From NCBI GenBank assembly GCA_001839685.1, contig MLAK01001459.1:64679-128678 (forward strand): a stretch of 64,000 bases of DNA. Direction: 5' to 3'. Source of the DNA: Tritrichomonas foetus (taxonomy: Eukaryota; Parabasalia; Tritrichomonadida; Tritrichomonadidae). Positions 56,691-64,000 of the stretch are shown here, piece after piece (position 1 is the stretch's first letter; each line of letters starts with the position of its first letter). A program made the translations under genes and the position numbers. Under the pieces are notes generated by a model. That model was given only the letters and a program-made list of their open reading frames with translations. It was not told the origin of the DNA and did no database searches.

Positions 56691-58090
56691 GATTTCTTAC
56701 CAAAACTATTCCGTTGGTATTTTGTGATTATTACCCTTTTAGATACAGTCGAATTTCTAATTATATTATTAATAATTACATCACCAAATTTAGAATTATT
56801 TCCTCTTTTTTAATTTTTTGGAAATAACAATATTGTTGTTCTATTTTCATTTGATGAGATGCGAAAATCTTCAGAAATTATATTGCATTAGAGCAATAAA
56901 GCCATTATGATTTACATTTTTTTTGTTAATTGTTCTCAATTTTTGAAATAAAAATATTTTATCTTCAGAATTCTTCATATCAGTATTTTTGTAATATCTT
57001 CTCATATTATATATAATTTTTAAATTAACCCAATGAAATATATGATTTATATCTTTATTATCAATTATTCTTATTAAACATTAAATTATATTCTCCCAAT
57101 TTGGCTACTGACCCCAAAGGCTTCTGCTTGAATTAGAAGTGAACTTTTCCAATAGACTTTTAAGAAATTTTTCAAAAAAATCGCCAGCTTCAATAGGTTA
57201 TTAGGAATTTTACAAAAAAAAAAAATACTCAAAAAGTTCGAAATTTTTGTATAATCCTCACTTTTTAATATATTTGTGAAAGTCATTAGGTTTGAATAGG
57301 ATCTACTTTTTGAGTAAATTGTGAAGGTCATAAGGATTGAATACATGAAACGTTACTTTTTCAAAGACACATTGGTCAATAAATCAGAGAAAATATGCGC
57401 GTTTTGAAAACATCTTTTATGCATCCATATTCTCAAATTACACAAACATTTCTACCTAATTCATAATTCATAATTTAAATGGCAAAATTATCTCAGCATA
57501 TTTTCATTTTCGTTTTTTTCCCGATAATACATTTTCACTTTTTCAAAGCAAATCTTTACGACCAAGCTTTCTACATCTTGGAAGGTTTTTGGTCGTAATA
57601 CAGATGTTTTGAATATTCCTTTTAATTAGATGGATTTGATATTAATTGCTTTATTGTTTTGTGAAATTTCCGATAAACAGAAAGCCTCAATTCAAGGTGG
57701 ATAACCATTGACTTTGTATTATGCCACTTTTCTGACACTATGTACCCATTTATATTATTTCTTAAATTCATTATATATATGGATATATATATATATATAT
57801 AATATCAGATTAATGTCTTGCTATAATTTGTTCAATAATAACAATTCATGAAGCAAATTAAAAATTTCAATAATTGAAAATTTAATGGGTAATAAAATTC
57901 TTTTCAAATTAATTCAATGGAGATTATTTGTTGAATATTCAATAAAATTACATATTCAATATTTTATATTCCGCAAATATTGTCCCATATTCAAATTATT
58001 CACTATTCACACTGTTTATGGACAAATTCTATGAAAATGCGATAAAATAATTAAATTATAAAACAATAACTGTCAAGATAAAATTCGAGT
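56691..58090. other. Long AT-rich spacer with small repeats
   Basis: About 1.4 kb without a supported gene. It holds a two-copy degenerate tandem duplication of about 46 bp (57257-57346, containing GTGAAAGTCATTAGG and GTGAAGGTCATAAGG), a 43-nt hairpin (57556-57598) and an (AT)n run near 57780-57800. It also forms the promoter side of the M60-like gene. Confidence 0.55.
57556..57598. repeat. 43-nt hairpin
   Basis: A perfect 10-bp inverted repeat, TTACGACCAA and TTGGTCGTAA. Five further base pairs inside (CTTTC with GAAGG, one G-T) leave a small loop. The strand of any transcript is unknown. Confidence 0.55.
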
Positions 58091-61000
58091 ATGTTCTTTC
58101 TTTCTATACTCCTCGCATTAATCAATTGTTCTGATGATTTAGATAAAAATTATGTTCGATCTATATTCGGACATCCAGGAACAGATGAAGTGACTGCAGA
58201 TATAGTTTATGGTTTTAAGATTCTTCAAAGAGGACTTGAAAAGCCAAATACAACCATTCTTCCACAAGGAAAATTCACAAAAGATCATATCAAACCAGAG
58301 GATTATCCATATCCAGGAAAAGCTTTCAATAATACTTGTAATTGGGAAAATCTTCGAAATGAAAGTACAGCTATCAAAGCTGCATATAATCGAAACAATG
58401 TTACACAATCAGAACTTTATCGTCATCCAGTTGCTGAACGACAATATTACTCAACAGAAGAAGCATTAAAGAAAGCAGATCGTGTTAAAGTTTGCTTTGT
58501 TAGTGCCCCTAAATACAATCGACATACACCCGCCGTTTTTCTTCCACCAGGAGAAATCGTTACCATTGAATTTTCAAATTCAGATTCTGCTGGAAAAGTT
58601 TTTGCTAATATCAATCAGCAGATGTTCCCAGTTGGAGAGAATAACGGAGTGCCAAAGTCCAAGATGAGACTTCAAGATTTACGTTTTGAAAGTATTAACC
58701 TCAGTAACAAAACAAACACAATTGGAACACCTTATGGTGGTATTCTTGAATTTGATGTCCGTAGTGATTATTCCATTGAAATGACAATTTCAGGTGTTAT
58801 TCTTGCCCCATTTTTCAAGTATGGAGTTCATTCTGATGATGAATGGGAAAATGAACTATCTAAATTGCCAGGTCCAATTGCAACCATGGATACAGGAAAC
58901 ATGATTATTATGGTTCCATTTAAATTTGTTCAAGGTATCAAAAGAATGAATGATTGTATGAAATTCTATCGAAGTGCTTATCAAATTTCTCAATCAACTG
59001 CACGTGATACTTATTCACCTAATAGTAACTTCAATCGTCCTCTCAATATTCTCAGACTGCATTTCGACTCATATGTGCCATATGGGGCAGCTGTTGCTTT
59101 TGTTGGTGCTAATTACTGTCAATTCCCTCCAGATTGGATTTATAGTATGATTAGATGGGATGCTATACAAGATAACCCATGGGGTATTGTCCATGAAATG
59201 AATCATCATCATCAAAGTAATTGGGCTTTAACTCAAGAAGCAGGTGAAATGTCAAATAATGTCTTAAATCTTATTATTTTTGCACAAACTAATCAAGCAT
59301 CATCACCAAGAACTGAAGAAGGTGGTTTAACAGACTGGTCAGTTTATACAACACTTTTTCAGAAGTTAAATGATAATGAAAGTTATGGACTTGCAAGATA
59401 TTCGACTATGTTACATTATTTTGGACTTGAAAAAATGAAAGAATTTATTCGAGCAGATCAAAATGATACGTATTATCCAAGATCACTCTATGGTAACGCC
59501 GGTGCAGAAATGCTTCGTGCTTCTAGAATATTTCATAAAAATATGAGATATCATTGGAATTTCCATGGAACAGATGATTCAGTTCTTTTCTCCTATAATG
59601 GAACAGAGAAAGCATTAAATGAATTACATGTTGAAGATTTCCATCCAGTTGCTAGTGCATATGGATGTGGTTTTATTGGTGAAGATGATATTGGATATCT
59701 TACAGCTCGACCTTTCCGAATTCCACCAACGAAATATGAGCTTGATTTCAATCGGACTATGAGACAACGGTTAAATACTGAATGGTTTGGAGATTTTGAA
59801 TTTTTGAAAATTACAACAGAGAAAGGACGTGAAAAGGCTTGGGTTGAAACTGGATATGGTAAATATTTACTTACACCAAAAGAAAATATCACCGAAATTG
59901 AAGAAGTTATCGCTTATTATAGAGATAAAACAACAAAGAAAACAACACGAATTATTTGTCAATTTATTCAATATAATTATGTCTGTCAACTTGAAAGATA
60001 TGAAAATATTTCAAAATATCAAACAGTTTTCGATGCATATCGAGCTATTCATGCTGGAAATGAAACATTAACATATACATTAAACAAACACACATCAGTT
60101 AATTCACCAAATTATCAATTACCTGATGGTTCGCCATGGTTTTCAATCACAAAAGGTATAATTACACCAACTGAAACAAGTGATAATTATGTTTTTGCAG
60201 TTCAAGCAGATGATATGGGTCTTTTCTATTTATCTGAAAAGCCATTAACAGGTGATCCAGATCTTGATGAACCATCATTAATCAATTATCAAAATAGTTA
60301 TAATTCTGATTATAATAATGGAAATCATTCAAATCCAGTTTCATTAACAGCAGGTAAATTTTATTATTTCATTTTTGTCATATTTAATACAGCAGGTAAT
60401 GGAGGAGGATCTATGGGCTATCGAATTCGTGATAATGAAAGCTTTGTTATCATTCCAAAAGAATGGATTCGATCGAAGCCTGTAGATGATAAAGTATTAT
60501 TTGAGAGACAATATCGACCAGATTTTGAAAAAATCTACTTACTTGACAAATATGATGGTCCCAATTTTATTGCTCAAGATAGTTCAACATGGAATGTATA
60601 TAAACATCCTTTAGGTGATGTTATCGTTAGATCAAATGACTTCCAAGGATTTAAAGATGAAACTGGAAAATTAACAATTACAGATGCATGGACAGATGGA
60701 GATCCAACTACAGAATTTCGTACAAAGTGGTGGGCTGGAGATCCACCAATTCAAGAATTCCCTCATGTTTATGAAATCGATATGGGTAAAACTCACACAT
60801 TTAGCTATGTTAATATAGGAAGATGTGGAAATCCACAATTATTTGATTTAGAAGGCGATATTATAATTTCAGTTGCACCATCAAACTTCACAACAGTTAT
60901 TGAAAAAGGCAATGAATTAACAACAATTCCATATTCAAAAAATAATTACTCTATTAATCATACAGAAGCTATTGTATTTGAAGGACATTATGTTTCAACA

Positions 61001-61753
61001 CAACCAATCATTAAACTCTCAAAAGAACATTCAGGAAGATATATGAAAATTATAGTTTTGAATAATACCAAAATATGGAAAGATAATCATCGTGGAAGAA
61101 CATCAATATCAGCCGTTGAAGTTGGAGTCCCAGTCAATGCAGAGAAGATTTATCCATTGACAAATACGAAAATACTTAAACGTGAAGGTTTCAATGAAAC
61201 ACGTGCTGGTGTTTACTATAATGGTAAAGGATATACAGGTAAGAAAGGCTCTAAATTAACGATTACTCTTCCCAAAGGAAGAAGTGAAATTGGTCTCCTT
61301 GGAGATTATCATTCAGATATTGGAACAGCAATTGTTAAAATCAATGATAAAGAAAGCGGAACACTTCATGATAGTATTGAAAAAGGTTCAGATAAACGCA
61401 AGTTGAAATATAGTAGTCGAGCATATAAATCACTTTTATATTATGGTAAAGTTGATCCACAAAAAGAAAACAAGATCACAGTTGAAATCACTGATGGCAA
61501 AATCACATTAACAGGATTTATAACCGATGAAAAAGTTTTAACATATCAGACCGATCCTTCACGAAACAAAGATATCAATTTTAAAATTATAAAAGGATCA
61601 AATTCAGGAACCATCGCAGCAATTGTGATCGTTGTTCTATTGGTTGTTGCTCTTGTTGCTGTTGGTGTTTTCCTTTACATCAAGAGACCACCATTTATTG
61701 AACGTCTATTTCACAGAGAGAAGAGCGAAAATAACGTAATTGCCACAGCCTAA
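58091..61753 (+). CDS. Transmembrane M60-like (enhancin/Zicari type) zinc metallopeptidase
   Basis: 1220 aa cell-surface protein: signal peptide (about 1-13, FFLSILLALINC), a large ectodomain, one transmembrane helix (about 1173-1196, AAIVIVVLLVVALVAVGVFLYI) and a 24-residue tail. The M60-like domain (about 150-520) carries the zinc motif HEMNH at 368-372 with E369 as catalytic base, followed by a downstream glutamate in QEAGE. The segment about 685-795 (VFAVQADDMGLFYLS) resembles PA14. About 870-1000 (AWTDGDPTTEFRTKWW...YVNIGR) resembles an F5/8 type C-like carbohydrate-binding module. Related peptidases of host-associated microbes are linked to mucin and glycoprotein cleavage. There are many N-glycosylation sequons. 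The catalytic motif is intact. Confidence 0.9.
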   Translation: MFFLSILLALINCSDDLDKNYVRSIFGHPGTDEVTADIVYGFKILQRGLEKPNTTILPQGKFTKDHIKPEDYPYPGKAFNNTCNWENLRNESTAIKAAYNRNNVTQSELYRHPVAERQYYSTEEALKKADRVKVCFVSAPKYNRHTPAVFLPPGEIVTIEFSNSDSAGKVFANINQQMFPVGENNGVPKSKMRLQDLRFESINLSNKTNTIGTPYGGILEFDVRSDYSIEMTISGVILAPFFKYGVHSDDEWENELSKLPGPIATMDTGNMIIMVPFKFVQGIKRMNDCMKFYRSAYQISQSTARDTYSPNSNFNRPLNILRLHFDSYVPYGAAVAFVGANYCQFPPDWIYSMIRWDAIQDNPWGIVHEMNHHHQSNWALTQEAGEMSNNVLNLIIFAQTNQASSPRTEEGGLTDWSVYTTLFQKLNDNESYGLARYSTMLHYFGLEKMKEFIRADQNDTYYPRSLYGNAGAEMLRASRIFHKNMRYHWNFHGTDDSVLFSYNGTEKALNELHVEDFHPVASAYGCGFIGEDDIGYLTARPFRIPPTKYELDFNRTMRQRLNTEWFGDFEFLKITTEKGREKAWVETGYGKYLLTPKENITEIEEVIAYYRDKTTKKTTRIICQFIQYNYVCQLERYENISKYQTVFDAYRAIHAGNETLTYTLNKHTSVNSPNYQLPDGSPWFSITKGIITPTETSDNYVFAVQADDMGLFYLSEKPLTGDPDLDEPSLINYQNSYNSDYNNGNHSNPVSLTAGKFYYFIFVIFNTAGNGGGSMGYRIRDNESFVIIPKEWIRSKPVDDKVLFERQYRPDFEKIYLLDKYDGPNFIAQDSSTWNVYKHPLGDVIVRSNDFQGFKDETGKLTITDAWTDGDPTTEFRTKWWAGDPPIQEFPHVYEIDMGKTHTFSYVNIGRCGNPQLFDLEGDIIISVAPSNFTTVIEKGNELTTIPYSKNNYSINHTEAIVFEGHYVSTQPIIKLSKEHSGRYMKIIVLNNTKIWKDNHRGRTSISAVEVGVPVNAEKIYPLTNTKILKREGFNETRAGVYYNGKGYTGKKGSKLTITLPKGRSEIGLLGDYHSDIGTAIVKINDKESGTLHDSIEKGSDKRKLKYSSRAYKSLLYYGKVDPQKENKITVEITDGKITLTGFITDEKVLTYQTDPSRNKDINFKIIKGSNSGTIAAIVIVVLLVVALVAVGVFLYIKRPPFIERLFHREKSENNVIATA

Positions 61754-62969
61754 CTTCAAGTTTTCTGAACATCTTTTTCTTTATCTTTTTTCATCTTTTT
61801 TTCTCTCCAGACTCTTTTTCATCATATTTTTAGAATATATACTCATACAAATATGTTATATAGCAGATTTTTTTGCCAACTTGTGCATGAAAACATTGTG
61901 GTATTCGTTGTAAATACTCTAATGTTAGCCTCATCAAGTAAAACTCGCTATCAACAGAAACCAAATATTTGATGATTGAAAACCACAAAAAAGTGATTTC
62001 AAGCATTCGTGGCAAAAATTTTGAACTGAGAATAAAATATGAAAAATATGAAATTTTATTTTTCACTTCATTGAACGACTTATCATCAATTTTTTTGATT
62101 TTATGTTTTTTGAGGAAGTAGCTCTATAATTACAATGTCCTATAGAAATATTTCAATGGAACAACCCAGATTATCACGATGAATCCAAAACAAATAAAAA
62201 AAAAAATTATCAAACAAAATGTGGAAACTCATAAATATTCATCAACAAAACCATTTTTACGAATCTTTCTCCAAGTTCCTGAGCAAAAATCGACATTTTT
62301 CTGGTTTTCATGATTATTAAAATTTGTCAAAGTTATTACCAATATTATTTATAAATAAAATATTATTAACTTTTTATTCTTATTTAAGCTCAAGGAATTG
62401 ATTACAGACAAGATATTCCCAATATAAAATCTACTGACATTTTTATTTTGTGATTTTCAAATTTGTTTCTTTTTGAAAAAGTGAGTGAATTTCAATTCTT
62501 AACCTTTCATGATTGTGAGAAATCAGTTGCTTATTTCTTATTTTCTAGTGAGAGTTTTTGGACATTATTTTGCTAAAATAAATTGTCCATTAGATGTATA
62601 ACTTTAGCCAAACACAATGGTCGCTAAACGTTTCTTTGAAGAGATATATTTGTTTTTGTTAAACTGATTCTTTCAAAAATTGACTATTTATAATTTCTTC
62701 TCAATAATTCAATCATACTTGACCATCAAAGTCACGTCCTATTGAAATATGTCTAAAATAATTCAATGTTGAGGTTCACAATTATTTAACACAATTCGTG
62801 GAAAACATTGAAAAATATTGAGAATTCACAAAAGTGGTTCTTTTGAAATTTGAAAGAGACAAATCATTTCTCATCAAATTCAATACAAACAAAATTATTT
62901 TCTAGATCACAAAACTCTCAAAATAAATTTATTTTTGAGCTCAAAAATATTCTCCAAAACGTGAGTTTC
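61754..62969. other. AT-rich spacer
   Basis: About 1.2 kb. Open stretches of 40-78 codons exist on both strands at 61830-62066, but neither has a recognisable product. No RNA gene was recognised. Confidence 0.5.
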
Positions 62970-62979
62970 TCACTTCACT
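62970..62979 (+). promoter_or_regulatory. Two initiator-like TCACT motifs
   Basis: TCACTTCACT lies 20-29 nt before the ATG at 62999, consistent with a short leader for the small gene. Confidence 0.4.
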
Positions 62980-62998
62980 TTCTTGATACTTCCTTCAG

Positions 62999-63187
62999 AT
63001 GTCTGAACAATCCGAACATATTCCAGTCAAATCATTCTCAAATGACATGTTGAATGTCGAAGAAACTTTCATCGGCTTCGGAAAGCCATGCTTCACACCA
63101 AATCTCAACAATTATGCATTCCAACCACTCATGAAGGTTGAACAACCGAAATACGAATTCCACGACGATAAGGAATACGTTTGTTAA
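62999..63187 (+). CDS. Small codon-biased protein (62 aa), unknown
   Basis: A complete ATG-to-TAA frame of 62 codons. It is accepted because its codon use is distinctly biased to C- and G-ending codons (TTC, ATC, GTC, AAC, CTC, GAC, AAG), as in RPL3 and the CHMP1-like gene and unlike AT-rich spacer translations, and because an initiator-like pair lies just upstream. The product is hydrophilic, with two Cys (one being the last residue, EYVC) and motifs IGFGKPCFTP and HDDKEYVC. No signal peptide or membrane segment. No family is recognised. The bias suggests abundant expression. Confidence 0.65.
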   Translation: MSEQSEHIPVKSFSNDMLNVEETFIGFGKPCFTPNLNNYAFQPLMKVEQPKYEFHDDKEYVC

Positions 63188-63641
63188 GTTAATCGGATAA
63201 AAAATTTCATCTTATTTCATTATTATTGATTTCTTTTCTTTTTTGAAAACATTCTATTTTTATGTCTGATCAATCGGGAAAGCACAAAGGTTTGACCTTA
63301 TCATGCTTCTGAAACATGAAATGCACAGAATTTCAGAATGATAGATCAAAATGAAAATCACTTTGAAAAGTTTGGTTACAATGTGTTAATTATTATAATT
63401 AGAATATACACGCAATGTATATATCATCAACCAGATAATCTTAAGAATATTGCCCAAAATAAATCCAAAATAAATATTTTTTTCATTTGAAAACAGTAAT
63501 TGAGTATATCATACAAAAATTGTGTATACATTCAAAAATTCAATATTTTCAAAGAAATCAAAGGAATTGTTCAACTTGAGGCTGATTCTCTTATAAAAAA
63601 ATAAAATGAAGAATATTTCGATATCATAGTTTAATAAACAA
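63188..63641. other. Convergent spacer
   Basis: About 450 bp of AT-rich sequence, nothing recognised. Confidence 0.5.
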
Positions 63642-64000
63642 TTACACAGTGAAATAATTGCTGCTTTCAAAAGCAGTTACATCATCATCAAACTTCTTTC
63701 GGGAAATGTATGAGTTCCCAAATGCTGCAATGCACATTCCAAGTGAGAAAATCAAAGAATGATAGTAGAAAATCTTTGTATTGTTTGTTGCTGAGCTTGC
63801 ATAAACATATATAGCTAATCCGAAAAGTTCAATAATCGCAAATGACAGTGAAACGATATTGAGCTTTCTATGGCAAGGCATAACGCCCTTTGACACTTTC
63901 ATTCCAAGAACATGATAACCAAGTGCGCCAACAACCATCAGAAACATTCCGGCTTCATAGAATTTGAATTTATCACCATATTGGTCTCTAACGTAGTAGT
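63642..64000 (-). CDS. Multi-pass membrane protein, partial (5' end outside window); cytochrome b561-like candidate
   Basis: The frame stays open to the window edge: upstream of the first Met in the window it continues YYVRDQYGDKFKFYEAG, so this is the C-terminal part of a longer protein. At least three hydrophobic helices are visible (FLMVVGALGYHVLGM; LNIVSLSFAIIELFGLAIYVYA; YYHSLIFSLGMCIAAFG), and the tail ends KKFDDDVTAFESSNYFTV. The spacing of His in CHRKLN and YYHSL, on either side of a helix pair, recalls haem-binding cytochrome b561 proteins, but the remaining ligands cannot be checked here. Codon use is biased toward C/G endings. The identity is weak; the membrane topology is clear. 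Confidence 0.6.
   Translation of the reverse strand, partial: YYVRDQYGDKFKFYEAGMFLMVVGALGYHVLGMKVSKGVMPCHRKLNIVSLSFAIIELFGLAIYVYASSATNNTKIFYYHSLIFSLGMCIAAFGNSYISRKKFDDDVTAFESSNYFTV

Noticed and set aside
61830..62066. 78-codon minus-strand frame after the M60-like gene
   Set aside because: Hydrophobic AT-driven composition; the opposite strand is similarly open for 40 codons; no family recognised.
62961..62998. Possible 38-nt intron GTGAGT...CAG before the small gene at 62999
   Set aside because: It lacks the trichomonad GTAYGT donor and the ACTAAC branch/acceptor consensus, and there is no coding sequence before it; TCACT initiator motifs inside it fit a leader better.

Overview
The window is AT-rich eukaryotic nuclear DNA, most probably from a parabasalid flagellate (a trichomonad such as Tritrichomonas or a relative). 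The grounds are: long intronless reading frames separated by AT-rich spacers of roughly 0.3 to 2.5 kb; initiator-like TCAY(T/A) motifs a few bases upstream of many start codons, as described for Trichomonas; kinases with long armadillo-like tails; a large multi-pass protein built like the trichomonad adenylyl cyclases; a cell-surface M60-like peptidase; and IFT46, which implies flagella. No spliceosomal intron with the trichomonad consensus was recognised. Species identity is inference.

Layout. 0-6 kb: an armadillo-like protein (+), an assembly gap with a broken reading-frame remnant, then VPS15 (-). 6-16.6 kb: a TKL-type kinase, the PP2A scaffold subunit A, a SET1/MLL-type histone methyltransferase with a very long low-complexity tail, a 174-bp foldback element, and an ESCRT-III CHMP1/DID2 subunit, all on the minus strand. 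16.9-25.5 kb: an ARM/HEAT protein (+), a macro-domain-like protein of unknown function (+) with a broken inverted copy of its own 5' end beside it, a minisatellite, a coiled-coil/ARM protein built like HSF2BP (-), IFT46 (-), a CAMK-like kinase with NFG in place of DFG (+), and Ap4A phosphorylase (-). 25.7-37 kb: a type I surface protein with an internal duplication (+), a large unknown protein (-), and a transmembrane protein with PAS and eroded cyclase domains (+). 37.7-43.6 kb: an XPD homologue that has lost its helicase catalytic motifs (-), delta-COP (+), and ribosomal protein L3 (-), the last interrupted by an assembly gap. 44-55.6 kb: PP2A B56 subunit (+), a TKL-like pseudokinase (+), tRNA-His (-), SMC4 (+), and a FAM227-like protein (-). 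55.6-64 kb: a long spacer with gene relics, a transmembrane M60-like metallopeptidase (+), a small codon-biased gene (+), and the 3' end of a multi-pass membrane protein (-).

The genes do not form an operon. Several belong to common systems: PP2A (A and B56), endomembrane traffic (VPS15, CHMP1, delta-COP), chromosomes (SMC4, SET1-like, XPD), and the flagellum (IFT46, possibly FAM227). The most striking point is the XPD homologue. Its fold and the spacing of its iron-sulfur cysteines are preserved, but the Walker A, DEAH and motif VI residues are replaced. This suggests a structural TFIIH role without helicase activity. Other catalytically eroded enzymes sit nearby: the NFG kinase, the DFW kinase with no glycine loop, and the cyclase-like domain.
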